Position numbers and translations under genes: made by a program. From assembly GCA_902578255.1 (NCBI GenBank), contig CACHCH010000005.1, positions 45,001 through 89,687 on the forward strand: DNA of 44,687 nucleotides. The letters run 5' to 3'. Under the pieces are notes generated by a model, which worked only from the letters and a program-made list of their open reading frames with translations, had not been told where the DNA came from and did no database searches. This DNA is from an uncultured Pelagibacteraceae bacterium (GTDB lineage: Bacteria > Pseudomonadota > Alphaproteobacteria > Pelagibacterales > Pelagibacteraceae). Below, piece by piece: positions 18,958 through 27,320 of the stretch; positions within the stretch are counted from its first letter, which is position 1, and the number at the start of each line of letters is the position of its first letter.

Positions 18958-20593
18958 TCTGACCCTCATCCTTTTTTATCTTAACGTCAATTAATTCTGC
19001 ATCAGGAAAATTTTCTATTATATTTTTATAAGCTTCTGAAGATTTTGCTTCATCAATTAAAAGTTTCTTATTGTTAAGTTGTTTTTCTTTTACAGACATT
19101 TCGCCCTTAGATTTACTAAAAGTAATAATCCATCGCTCAGCAGTCCAATCATAAAGTTTCGATGATAAATCTTTAACAAAATCTTTATCTAAACTATCGT
19201 TAAAAGATATCTCAATTCTATTTTTTTCAAATTTTACTAGATTGACATTTTTTTCTAATTCATATTTCAATTTGATTTCTTTTTTTTCAGAGCAGATTAA
19301 TAATAGATCATCAAAAGAATTTATTAGTATTTTATTTTCTGCCTTAATTTCAGTTTGTACTTGTGGTTTATTCTTTTCTTCTTGGGAAATATTTTTTATT
19401 TGGTCTATTATTTTATTTGAGCTTATATTTTCTTCAATATCATTGGTTGATCTTTTTTCAGTTTCAGGCTCAATTTTTTTTTGAGATTTCGCAGACTGTA
19501 AATGCATTAATCTGATTAGAAACATCTCAATCGACAAATGTTGATTTGAAACTATATCTAATTCTTCAAGAGAGCTAATTGCAAATTGCCAGAACAGTAC
19601 CAACACATCAGACTCTACTTTATTTGAAATACTTTTTATTTTCAAAAACTCCTCATCATTAAGAGAAAAATTTGTACTTTCTAGTGTTAAAGAATTTATA
19701 TTTTTAAAGTAATACAATAATTCTAAGAAATCATTTATGAATACTTTAGGTTCTACTCCTTGATCATAAATTTTTCTATAAATATTTATTACTTTTGTTT
19801 CTTCACCTTTTAAAATAAGTTCAAATAAATCTATTAGTTGAGATTTATCAAAGTAGCCAAATATTTTTTGTGCTGAGTTCAAATCTAATTCGGTATTTTC
19901 ATCTAAGCTTAATAAAGCCCTATCTAATAGAGATAATGCATCTCTAACTGATCCCTCAGAAATTTTTACTATTAATCTTAAAGCGTCGTCAGTAACTTTA
20001 CCATTTTCTTTATCTTTAATTTTTTTTATAAACTCAAATAATTCTGATGATTTAATTCTAGATAAATCAAATCTTTGACACCTAGATACAACTGTGATTG
20101 GTATTTTTTTAATTTCAGTAGTTGCAAAAATAAACTTCAGATATTCTGGTGGCTCTTCTAATGTTTTTAAAAGAGCATTAAAAGCCTGTTTGCTAAGCAT
20201 GTGTACTTCATCAATTATAAAAATTTTATATTTAGCTGAAGTTGGTCCATATCTAGAAAATTCTATGAGATCTCTAACATCATCTACACCAGTTTTACTA
20301 GCTGCATCCATTTCCAAAACATCAATATGATTGGAACTTGCAATGGAGTCACAATTCTCACATTTTACTTTGCATTTATTTTCAATGCCATTTGAACAGT
20401 TAAGAGTCTTTGCAACAATCCTGGCTATTGTGGTTTTACCAATTCCTCGAATGCCTGTGAATAAATATGCATTTGGAATTTTGTCTGCTTTAATTGAATT
20501 TGTTATTGTTTCTGCAACCACTTCCTGGCCTATTAGATCGTCAAAAGTTTGCGGTCTATATTTTAATGCCAGTACTTTCGAATTATTGTTCAT
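18950..20593 (-). CDS. dnaX: DNA polymerase III subunit tau/gamma
   Basis: DnaX is the clamp-loader ATPase of the replicative polymerase. The 547-residue full frame has Walker A GIRGIGKTT (47-55), a zinc module (C-x8-C-x3-C-x2-C at about 66-81), the DEVHML Walker B and the SRCQRF sensor region, with domains I-III ending near residue 366. Codons 371-374 (CAA AAA AAA ATT) contain nine consecutive adenines (plus 19474-19482). One extra A gives an immediate TGA and a 374-residue gamma-like protein. The start lies only eight bases after the SRP RNA. Confidence 0.96.
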   Translation of the reverse strand: MNNNSKVLALKYRPQTFDDLIGQEVVAETITNSIKADKIPNAYLFTGIRGIGKTTIARIVAKTLNCSNGIENKCKVKCENCDSIASSNHIDVLEMDAASKTGVDDVRDLIEFSRYGPTSAKYKIFIIDEVHMLSKQAFNALLKTLEEPPEYLKFIFATTEIKKIPITVVSRCQRFDLSRIKSSELFEFIKKIKDKENGKVTDDALRLIVKISEGSVRDALSLLDRALLSLDENTELDLNSAQKIFGYFDKSQLIDLFELILKGEETKVINIYRKIYDQGVEPKVFINDFLELLYYFKNINSLTLESTNFSLNDEEFLKIKSISNKVESDVLVLFWQFAISSLEELDIVSNQHLSIEMFLIRLMHLQSAKSQKKIEPETEKRSTNDIEENISSNKIIDQIKNISQEEKNKPQVQTEIKAENKILINSFDDLLLICSEKKEIKLKYELEKNVNLVKFEKNRIEISFNDSLDKDFVKDLSSKLYDWTAERWIITFSKSKGEMSVKEKQLNNKKLLIDEAKSSEAYKNIIENFPDAELIDVKIKKDEGQND

Positions 20594-20601
20594 ATATATT
20601 A

Positions 20602-20685
20602 GGAGACTAGAACCTGAATAACTGTCTCTACGACTGCTTCCGTTAAGATCTGGTCGGGTTCAAGCAGCATCCACCTCTAGCCTCC
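20602..20685 (-). ncRNA. ffs: Signal recognition particle RNA (4.5S type)
   Basis: The minus strand forms one long hairpin. The ends GGAGGCTAG (from 20685) and CTAGTCTCC (to 20602) pair, with one G.U. The middle holds GATGCTGCTTGAACCCGACC and CGGAAGCAG, the SRP domain IV signature with its GGAAGCAG strand. The apical loop, usually GGAAG-capped, reads ATCTTAACGG here. Length of about 84 nt is at the short end for bacterial small SRP RNA; the ends are set by the terminal helix. A position before dnaX is the usual one in Alphaproteobacteria. Confidence 0.88.
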
Positions 20686-20691
20686 AAAAGT

Positions 20692-20721
20692 ATTATAGCA
20701 GTTATATTTTCTAATCTACAA
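20692..20721 (-). promoter_or_regulatory. Predicted promoter of SRP RNA and dnaX
   Basis: On the minus strand a perfect -10 TATAAT (plus 20692-20697) lies 18 bases after TTGTAG (plus 20716-20721). The start falls at the first G of the SRP RNA, about seven bases after the -10. This agreement with the RNA 5' end supports the call. Confidence 0.65.
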
Positions 20722-20731
20722 GAAAAGATTA

Positions 20732-21565
20732 TTACTTATTTTCTCTCAACTTATCTGCTTCAAAAACACCTAAGACGTGAAAATCTTCACAATGAAGACC
20801 TAGTTCCTCTAAAGATTTTTGAACTTTTTTATCTTCAATGTGTCCATCTAGGTCACATAAGAAAAAATAAGAGTCGAATGTATTTTTTTCAGGATAGCTT
20901 TGAAGTTTAGTTAAATTTACTCCATTAATTGCAAAACCTCCTAGTGATTGATAGAGAGCAGCTGGTTTACTTTTGAGTTTAAATAAAAAAGACGTGATAT
21001 AATTTTTATTTTTAAACTCAGGTTGAGAAATATTTTTACCCATTACTAAAAATCTTGTTAAGTTTCCATTCTCATTTTCAATATTTTTTTTTATTACCTC
21101 TAGTCCATAAATTTCAGCACTTAAAGATGAAGCTATAGCAGCTTGCTTAACATTTTTAGTTTTTGAAATCATTTCAGCAGAACCAGCAGTATCTGCTCTA
21201 ATATGTTCTATTAAATTATTTTCCTTTATAAATTGTGAACATTGAGATAGCCCTTGTGCATGAGAATATACTTCTTTAATATCTTTTAATTTCGATCCTG
21301 GTTGACCTAACAAATTATGTTCAATTTTTTGAAAATGCTCCATATAAATATTTAATCTATGTTTAAATATCAAATACTCAATTCCAATGTTTCCTGTTAT
21401 TCTATTAGACTCGGGAATAATTATTTTGTTTTCAGGTTCAAGTGAAGCCTTACTAAAACATTCATCAAAAGTTTTACAGGGTATAATTTCAGCATTTGGA
21501 TCAACTGATAAAGCTGCCAAGTGAGAATATGCACCAAATGTACCTTGAAAATAAATTTTACTCAT
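20732..21565 (-). CDS. pheA: Prephenate dehydratase
   Basis: This enzyme converts prephenate to phenylpyruvate in phenylalanine synthesis. The 277-residue protein has the N-terminal IYFQGTFGAYSHLAAL start, the catalytic-region TAGSAEMI and NLTRFLVMG blocks, and an ACT regulatory domain from about 190 (TSFLFKLKSKPAALYQSL). It is the monofunctional alphaproteobacterial form without chorismate mutase. Its ATG shares a base with the kdsB stop (TAATG), so the two are coupled. Confidence 0.95.
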   Translation of the reverse strand: MSKIYFQGTFGAYSHLAALSVDPNAEIIPCKTFDECFSKASLEPENKIIIPESNRITGNIGIEYLIFKHRLNIYMEHFQKIEHNLLGQPGSKLKDIKEVYSHAQGLSQCSQFIKENNLIEHIRADTAGSAEMISKTKNVKQAAIASSLSAEIYGLEVIKKNIENENGNLTRFLVMGKNISQPEFKNKNYITSFLFKLKSKPAALYQSLGGFAINGVNLTKLQSYPEKNTFDSYFFLCDLDGHIEDKKVQKSLEELGLHCEDFHVLGVFEADKLRENK

Positions 21566-22296
21566 TAATCTTTATATTCCATAATTTTTTTTAAGGCCAT
21601 ATAATCTTCTTCGGTGTCTACTCCTATTGGAGGAGATTTTGCTAATGCAACATTTATCTTGATACTATTATCTAGTGCTCTTAGCTGTTCCAATCTTTGC
21701 TCTATTTCATTTTTAGTCTGATTTAATTCAACAAATTTTTCAAGAGTTTCCACAGAATAACAATAGATACCAATGTGATGATAAATTTTGTCTAATTTTT
21801 TAGATATCCGTAAAAATACTTCTGCTTCAGAAAAAGAGTCTTCTTGAAGATTAGATTTTGTTTGAACTTTGACAATATTTTCATTTTGAAAATCTTTTTC
21901 ATTTTCGATTTTTGCAGCAAGAGTCCCTATTTTTGATTGGTAGTTAATCATTTTGTTTTTTAAACTTACTATGTCTTCTATATTTATTGCTGGCTCGTCT
22001 CCTTGTAAGTTCATTATTAAGTCCACATCTTTAAGTTTCATGTTTTTGAAAGCTTCATATATTCTGTCTGTACCAGTTTTGTGGTTATTGCTAGTTAAAA
22101 TGGCTCTACCTCCATTCATAGTCACATCTTCAACAATTTCCTTATTTTCTGTAGCTACTACCACATCTCCAATATCAGCATCTTGAGCTCTTTTAAAAAC
22201 ATGTGAAATTATTGATTTATTATTAATCTTTAACAAAGGTTTCCCGGGTAATCTGGTTGCTCCTAATCTTGATGGTATAATGATCAAAGTTTTCAT
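21565..22296 (-). CDS. kdsB: 3-deoxy-manno-octulosonate cytidylyltransferase
   Basis: KdsB activates Kdo as CMP-Kdo for lipopolysaccharide core. The 243-residue protein has the nucleotidyl-transferase start IIPSRLGATRLPGKPLL, the NLQGDEP motif and YHHIGIYCY near residue 160. Together with kdsD, lptC and lptB elsewhere in the window it shows that this cell makes Kdo-type lipopolysaccharide. It is coupled to pheA downstream and divergent from the cytochrome c gene. Confidence 0.95.
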   Translation of the reverse strand: MKTLIIIPSRLGATRLPGKPLLKINNKSIISHVFKRAQDADIGDVVVATENKEIVEDVTMNGGRAILTSNNHKTGTDRIYEAFKNMKLKDVDLIMNLQGDEPAINIEDIVSLKNKMINYQSKIGTLAAKIENEKDFQNENIVKVQTKSNLQEDSFSEAEVFLRISKKLDKIYHHIGIYCYSVETLEKFVELNQTKNEIEQRLEQLRALDNSIKINVALAKSPPIGVDTEEDYMALKKIMEYKD

Positions 22297-22407
22297 AAAT
22301 ACTTAATTAATTATAGCTATTAAATACCAATAGAGGCAAATTTATACAGATAATTTTGATAATTTTTTAATTTATCATGATATATGTTCAAAATTATTTA
22401 ATAAAAA

Positions 22408-22947
22408 ATGGATTCTTTCGAAATTAATAAAATAGTTGCTGCAGTTTTAATGGTTGCACTTTTAGTAATAGGTATTGGAAAATTATCAGATGTTATTTTT
22501 CATGTAGAAAAACCAGAAACTCCAGGTTACGCAGTAGATGTAGAAGAAGCAACAACTGTTTCATCCTCTACAAAAGCAAGTGTAGAAGAGAAAATCGATA
22601 TTAATGCATTAATGGCTATGGGCGATCTAACTCATGGAGAGAAAGTTTTTAAGAAATGTGCTGCATGTCACTCTATTGTTAAAGGTGGAAAAAATAATAT
22701 TGGTCCTGCTTTGTATAATGTTGTTGGAAGAAAAATTGGCATAGTTGAAGACTACAAATATTCCAAGGCTTTAGCATCTTATGATAAAGAATGGACACTC
22801 GAAGAGCTTAATGGTTATTTAATCAAACCTGCTAAATGGATCAAAGGAACTAAGATGGCTTTTGCTGGATTGAGAAAAGAAAAAGATAGAGCTTCTGTAA
22901 TTAAATATCTGAACCAAAACTCAGATAATCCTTTACCATTACCTTAG
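22408..22947 (+). CDS. Membrane-anchored cytochrome c (CycM type)
   Basis: This 179-residue protein is a class I cytochrome c held by one N-terminal membrane segment (about residues 8-28), followed by an acidic, serine/threonine-rich linker. The haem site is CAACH (C84, C87, H88) and the axial methionine is M150 in GTKMAF. Its plan fits CycM/c552-like electron carriers that link the bc1 complex to cytochrome oxidase in Alphaproteobacteria. The 3' end overlaps convergent argF by nine bases. Confidence 0.93.
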   Translation: MDSFEINKIVAAVLMVALLVIGIGKLSDVIFHVEKPETPGYAVDVEEATTVSSSTKASVEEKIDINALMAMGDLTHGEKVFKKCAACHSIVKGGKNNIGPALYNVVGRKIGIVEDYKYSKALASYDKEWTLEELNGYLIKPAKWIKGTKMAFAGLRKEKDRASVIKYLNQNSDNPLPLP

Positions 22948-23868
22948 TTTTCCAAAACAGTATAATAAAATACTTTTTTGAACATGAACTCTATTTAGAG
23001 CTTGTTGCCAGACATGGGATTTTTTTCCTAAAAAAATATCATCTGATACTTCATTTCCTCTTGGAAGACAATGTAAGAAAATACAATTTTTTTTTGTATA
23101 TCCCATAAGTTTTTTATTAATTTTAAATTTTTTAAATTGAGCTATTTTTTTCTTCTTATTAACTTTATCATTTAAAGAAATTACTTTATCTGAAAAAATT
23201 ACATCTGCATTTGAAGCTGCTTTTTTTGGATCGTTGTAAATAAAAATTTTCTTTTTATTTTTTTTAACCCAATTTCTTACTTTTGCGCTGGGTTCAAATT
23301 TTCTTGGACAACCTATACTTAATTTAAATGAAAATTTGACTGATGCTGCAATCAGACTGTCTAAAACATTATTAGAGTCTCCAATCCAGCAAATATTCAG
23401 TTTTGAAATTGGTTTTTTCTTTATTTCTTCAACTGTAAATACATCTGATAAAACCTGTGTCGGATGTGATGATGGGCTAAGACCGTTTATTACTGGGATT
23501 GAAAGATATTTTTTAAAATTTTCAACTTTTTTGTCACTATCAGTTCTCAGCATAAATCCATCCCCGTATGTTGAGAGAATTTTTGCAGTATCCGCAATAC
23601 TTTCACCACCCTGACCGAGATGAAGCTCATTTGATCTAAGAGTTAAAGTGCCCCCTCCAAGTTGTTTAATTGCTAGATAAAAGCTTAATCTAGTTCGTAA
23701 GCTTGACTTTTCAAACATTTGGATAAGCAACTTCCCCTTCAAAGGAGCACCTTTATCAACTTCGAGTGTGCTTAATTTTTTTCTTAAATTTTTTCTTCTC
23801 TTTGCATCTATTATTATTTTTTTAAGATCTTTAGATGGAATATCTTTTAAATTGATAAAGTGTTTCAT
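22939..23868 (-). CDS. argF: Ornithine carbamoyltransferase
   Basis: The enzyme joins carbamoyl phosphate and ornithine to citrulline. The 309-residue protein has the carbamoyl-phosphate motif as SSLRTR (usually STRTR), the LGQGGESIADTAKILS block, HPTQ, and the ornithine-side FLHCLPRG. The C-terminal segment VWQQALNRVHVQKSIL departs from the usual DEAENR-type block. The changes are few, so ornithine remains the likely substrate, though an acylated-ornithine relative cannot be excluded. It follows argD with one base between. Confidence 0.92.
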   Translation of the reverse strand: MKHFINLKDIPSKDLKKIIIDAKRRKNLRKKLSTLEVDKGAPLKGKLLIQMFEKSSLRTRLSFYLAIKQLGGGTLTLRSNELHLGQGGESIADTAKILSTYGDGFMLRTDSDKKVENFKKYLSIPVINGLSPSSHPTQVLSDVFTVEEIKKKPISKLNICWIGDSNNVLDSLIAASVKFSFKLSIGCPRKFEPSAKVRNWVKKNKKKIFIYNDPKKAASNADVIFSDKVISLNDKVNKKKKIAQFKKFKINKKLMGYTKKNCIFLHCLPRGNEVSDDIFLGKKSHVWQQALNRVHVQKSILLYCFGKLR

Positions 23869-23869
23869 T

Positions 23870-25036
23870 CTAATTTAATTCTTTGCAAACTTTATTTATT
23901 ATTTTTAAAGCTTGATCAACCTCGTTTTTTTTAACATTTAGTGGTGGTAAAATTCTGACCACATTTTCTGCCGCACGTATAGTTAGTAGCTTATTTTGCA
24001 TAAGTTTTTTTATAAATTTTGTCTGGTCTGTATGTAACTGAATACCTATTAAGAGTCCCTTACCTCTTATATTTTTTATTATATTTGGATAAAGTTTTTT
24101 AAAATTATTCAATTTTAAAAAAAAATATTTAGAAATATTTTTAACATTTTTTAAAAATTTTTTATCTGAAACAATGTCCATTACTGTATTTCCAACAGCC
24201 ATTGCTAATGGATTACCTCCAAAAGTAGAACCATGTGTTCCTGGTGTCATCCCAGAAGCTACTTTCTTATTCATTAAAACAGCTCCAATAGGAAATCCAC
24301 CTCCAATTCCTTTTGCGATTGGCACAATATCTGGCTTTACTTTAGATTTTTCAAATGCAAAAAAGTCACCAGATCTTGCAATTCCACACTGAACCTCATC
24401 TAAAATTAGTAATATTTTTTTTTGATTACATAAATTTCTCAATTCAACTAAACACCAATCAGGTATTACTTTAATTCCACCCTCACCCATTATCGTTTCC
24501 ACCATAATAGCAGCTGTATTTTTGGTGATTTTTTTTTTCAACGACTTGTGGTCTCCAAAGTCAAAGTGATCAAATCCACTTACTTTTGGACCAAATCCCT
24601 CAGTCATTTTCTTTGATCCACTTGCATAAATTGCAGCCAAAGTTCTTCCATGAAAGGAATTTCGAACACATAATATTTTATTTTTATTCAATTTACCAAT
24701 TGAGTAGAAATATCTTCTAGCAACTTTTATCGCAGCCTCGGTAGCTTCTGCACCACTATTTTGAAACATTACATAATCAGCAAAAGTTTTTTTACACAAT
24801 TTTCTAGCTAACTTTTCTCCTTCTGGAATTTGAAAAGCATTTGAAACATGCCATAATTTTTTTGCTTGAGTACTAATCGTTTTTGTGAGTTTTGGATGTG
24901 CATGGCCCAATGAATTTACAGCAATACCCTGAACAAAATCTAAATATTTTTTGTTATCAGTAGAGAACAAATAACTTCCTTTGCCGTACTTAAAGGAAAT
25001 TTTTTTTCTGTTATAGTTTTTTGCTAAATAGGTCAT
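23870..25036 (-). CDS. argD: Acetylornithine aminotransferase
   Basis: This PLP enzyme makes N-acetylornithine (and may serve as succinyl-diaminopimelate aminotransferase for lysine). The 388-residue fold type I protein has the PLP lysine K242 in IAKGIGGGFPIG, the LILDEVQCGIARSG motif, and MFQNSGAEATEAAIK near residue 95. It is the first gene of argD-argF and is divergent from gcrA over a 171-base gap. Confidence 0.95.
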   Translation of the reverse strand: MTYLAKNYNRKKISFKYGKGSYLFSTDNKKYLDFVQGIAVNSLGHAHPKLTKTISTQAKKLWHVSNAFQIPEGEKLARKLCKKTFADYVMFQNSGAEATEAAIKVARRYFYSIGKLNKNKILCVRNSFHGRTLAAIYASGSKKMTEGFGPKVSGFDHFDFGDHKSLKKKITKNTAAIMVETIMGEGGIKVIPDWCLVELRNLCNQKKILLILDEVQCGIARSGDFFAFEKSKVKPDIVPIAKGIGGGFPIGAVLMNKKVASGMTPGTHGSTFGGNPLAMAVGNTVMDIVSDKKFLKNVKNISKYFFLKLNNFKKLYPNIIKNIRGKGLLIGIQLHTDQTKFIKKLMQNKLLTIRAAENVVRILPPLNVKKNEVDQALKIINKVCKELN

Positions 25037-25155
25037 ATATTAAATTTGTTTTATAAATTTTAATTATTAGATACAAGCTATGATTGAAAATACATATCTA
25101 ATAAGTTGAACCAATATGTGTTGATAACTATCATTTTTTGGTTGTTTAATTAAAT

Positions 25156-25182
25156 TTAATATCAGTATATTGTTGATATTAA
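25156..25182. repeat. Perfect 9-bp inverted repeat upstream of gcrA
   Basis: TTAATATCA (25156-25164) and TGATATTAA (25174-25182) are perfect inverted repeats with a nine-base spacer, 26 bases before the gcrA ATG. The location fits an operator or overlaps a gcrA promoter. I found no GANTC methylation site in the intergenic region. In A+T-rich DNA a chance origin is possible. Confidence 0.4.
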
Positions 25183-25207
25183 TAAGTTTAACACAAGATA
25201 TTGATAT

Positions 25208-25702
25208 ATGAGTTGGACAGACGAAAAAGTTGCAAAATTAAAAGAACTTTGGGGTTCAGGTAAAACAGCAAGTCAAATAGCTGAAATAATAGGCGGGGTT
25301 ACTCGTAATGCTGTCATCGGGAAATCTCATCGGATGAATTTGTCAGCTAAAATAAAAACGAGAAAAGCTACCTCAAATCAAAGTTTTGAAAATTCATTAG
25401 AAGAAAAAAATATAAAGAATAGAAGAGGTCGTAAAAGTAAATTTAAATCTTTAATAATTGAAAAAGACTTTGAGCCAGAAAATCCTAAACAATTAGAGGA
25501 GCTGGATGAAAGTTTATGCAAATGGCCAATTGGGCACCCAGATGAAAAATCTTTTTACTTTTGTGGTAGGTCGTCATTAAAGGACTTTTCCTATTGTAAA
25601 TTGCATCTCCTATATGCATATCAACCAAAAGGTAAAAAAGATGAAACAGCTGATAAAGAAGAGGTCCCTGATTTTATAGAAAAGAAAATACAAACAGGTT
25701 AG
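25208..25702 (+). CDS. gcrA: Cell-cycle regulator GcrA
   Basis: GcrA is an alphaproteobacterial transcription factor that binds sigma-70 RNA polymerase and, in Caulobacter, works at CcrM-methylated GANTC sites. The 164-residue protein has the diagnostic N-terminal helix-turn-helix SWTDEKVAKLKELWGSGKTA and NAVIGKSHRMNLS. A basic linker follows, then the C-terminal sigma-binding part CKWPIGHP...FCG...YCKLH. It stands alone on the plus strand, three bases from the convergent NDUFA9-like gene. Confidence 0.95.
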   Translation: MSWTDEKVAKLKELWGSGKTASQIAEIIGGVTRNAVIGKSHRMNLSAKIKTRKATSNQSFENSLEEKNIKNRRGRKSKFKSLIIEKDFEPENPKQLEELDESLCKWPIGHPDEKSFYFCGRSSLKDFSYCKLHLLYAYQPKGKKDETADKEEVPDFIEKKIQTG

Positions 25703-25705
25703 ATT

Positions 25706-26692
25706 TTAATTTAAACTAATATCTGAATTTTTTTTTGAGTTGTATTTTTCAGTGGAAAATTGCCCACCCTCTCTCCACATATAACAATACTTTTTAACCT
25801 CTTCATCAAAATGTCTCATGCTTGGAACACCGATATCTGAATTTGTTTTATATTTACCAGATGCAATGTTGTCATATTTTAAAAGTTTTAATTGATCTTG
25901 TGTCAGCAAGGGTTTAGGCATTATTTCGAATATTCTCGCGGACATTTTAGCTATAGGTAAAGGCATAGGTAATAAAATTCTTTTTTTTCCAATCAAATTT
26001 AATAATTTCATTATTATTTCTTTGAAAGTAAAAACTTCTGGACCCACACATTCAATAACTTTAGAATAAATATTATTTGAAATCACGTGATAGATAGTAT
26101 CTGTCAAATCAGAACAATGTATAGGTGAAAACTTTGTGTTTCCATTGTAATATAGAGGAAAAAATGGAAGCCTATTTAAAAGTGTCATAAAGTTTGTCGT
26201 AAAGTTATCATCTACAGAATAAACTATGGATGGTCTTAATATTGTTGCAAGAGGGAAGTTTTTCAAGATGTTATTTTCACCCTCAACTTTACTACTTGCG
26301 TAGACTGAATCTTTAGCTTCATTTATACCTAGAGCTGATAAATGAATAAAGTGTTTAAGGTTATATTCTTTTGATAGTTTTGCTAATAATGAAGGAAAAA
26401 CTGTATGAATGTTTTTAAATGAGTTTCCTTTTTTTTTTTCAAATAAAATACCTATTAAATTTACACATATATCAGATTTCTTAAAAAGTTCTCTTATTTT
26501 TCTTTCATCGAATATATTGGATTCAACAATATCTATATAGCCAACATTTGCTTGAGTTTTAATAATATAACTTTTTTGATGAATATTTCTAGTTACCACA
26601 GTAACTCTAAAGTTATTCTTAGTGAGTTTTCTTATAAGGTTTCTACCAATTTGGCCACTACCACCGAAAATTAGACAATTTTTTGCTTTCAT
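25706..26692 (-). CDS. NDUFA9-like NAD(P)-binding protein
   Basis: This 328-residue protein has an extended short-chain dehydrogenase fold starting with the nucleotide-binding motif FGGSGQIGRN (residues 9-18), then HLSALG, YASSKVEGE and LRPSIVYSVDD. This pattern matches the atypical SDR family of the complex I accessory subunit NDUFA9, common in Alphaproteobacteria. There it is proposed to assist complex I or quinone metabolism. The usual catalytic YxxxK is present as YASSK. No neighbouring nuo genes are in the window. Confidence 0.85.
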   Translation of the reverse strand: MKAKNCLIFGGSGQIGRNLIRKLTKNNFRVTVVTRNIHQKSYIIKTQANVGYIDIVESNIFDERKIRELFKKSDICVNLIGILFEKKKGNSFKNIHTVFPSLLAKLSKEYNLKHFIHLSALGINEAKDSVYASSKVEGENNILKNFPLATILRPSIVYSVDDNFTTNFMTLLNRLPFFPLYYNGNTKFSPIHCSDLTDTIYHVISNNIYSKVIECVGPEVFTFKEIIMKLLNLIGKKRILLPMPLPIAKMSARIFEIMPKPLLTQDQLKLLKYDNIASGKYKTNSDIGVPSMRHFDEEVKKYCYMWREGGQFSTEKYNSKKNSDISLN

Positions 26693-26708
26693 ATATATAT
26701 GTTTAAAA

Positions 26709-27320
26709 ATGACTAATAATATTCATCTTCACAAAAATGATCTACCAGATGATTTGAAATTAGGCAATATAATAGCAGTTGATGGAGAGTTTATGGGTCT
26801 TAATGTCAGACGAGATCCTTTATGCTTAATTCAAATATCTTCAGGAAATTCAGATGCCCACATTGTACAATTCGATAGAGATAATTACAATGCACCTAAT
26901 CTAGTTAAAATATTAAAAGATGAAAATATTACTAAAATCTTTCACTATGGTAGAGCAGATATTTCTCACATTAAATATTATTTGAAAACTGAGACTAATA
27001 ATATTCTTGATACAAAAATAGCCTCAAAACTTGCAAGATCATATTCTGATAATCACTCTTTAAAGACATTAATTAAAGAATTTGTAAACATAGATATTAG
27101 CAAGCAATTTCAAAATTCGGATTTTGGAGGACAATTAACTCCAGCCCAACTAAAATATTGCGCAAATGATGTAATTTATTTGCATAAAATACATGAGAAA
27201 TTAGAAAAAATATTAGAAAGAGAAAATCGTATAAAGCTTTATAAAGAATGTCTGAAATTTTTAAGAACTAGAGTTGATTTAGATTTGGCTCTTTTTAAAG
27301 ATGATATCTGGTCACATTAA
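26709..27320 (+). CDS. rnd: Ribonuclease D-like 3'-5' exonuclease
   Basis: A 203-residue protein consisting only of the DEDDy exonuclease domain, shorter than E. coli RNase D because the HRDC domains are absent. Catalytic residues are visible in VDGEFMGL, the HYGRADISHI segment and YCANDVIYL (Y-x3-D). I choose ATG at 26709 because homology begins at MTNNIHLHKNDLP; an in-frame ATG at 26622 would run into the divergent neighbour's coding region. Its stop shares a base with the kdsD start, making it first in a 14-gene run. Confidence 0.9.
   Translation: MTNNIHLHKNDLPDDLKLGNIIAVDGEFMGLNVRRDPLCLIQISSGNSDAHIVQFDRDNYNAPNLVKILKDENITKIFHYGRADISHIKYYLKTETNNILDTKIASKLARSYSDNHSLKTLIKEFVNIDISKQFQNSDFGGQLTPAQLKYCANDVIYLHKIHEKLEKILERENRIKLYKECLKFLRTRVDLDLALFKDDIWSH

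Noticed and set aside
22373-22382. Ten-base palindrome TATCATGATA upstream of the cytochrome c gene
   Set aside because: It is short, has no spacer pattern and is easily expected by chance at this base composition.
23872-25036. A9-A10 runs in argD, prmC and lptC as further slippage signals
   Set aside because: Such runs are common in this A+T-rich DNA, and unlike in dnaX the truncated products would not correspond to a known functional form.
26622-26708. 29-residue N-terminal extension of the RNase D-like protein
   Set aside because: It would overlap the first codons of the divergent NDUFA9-like gene and has no family similarity. Homology starts at the ATG at 26709.
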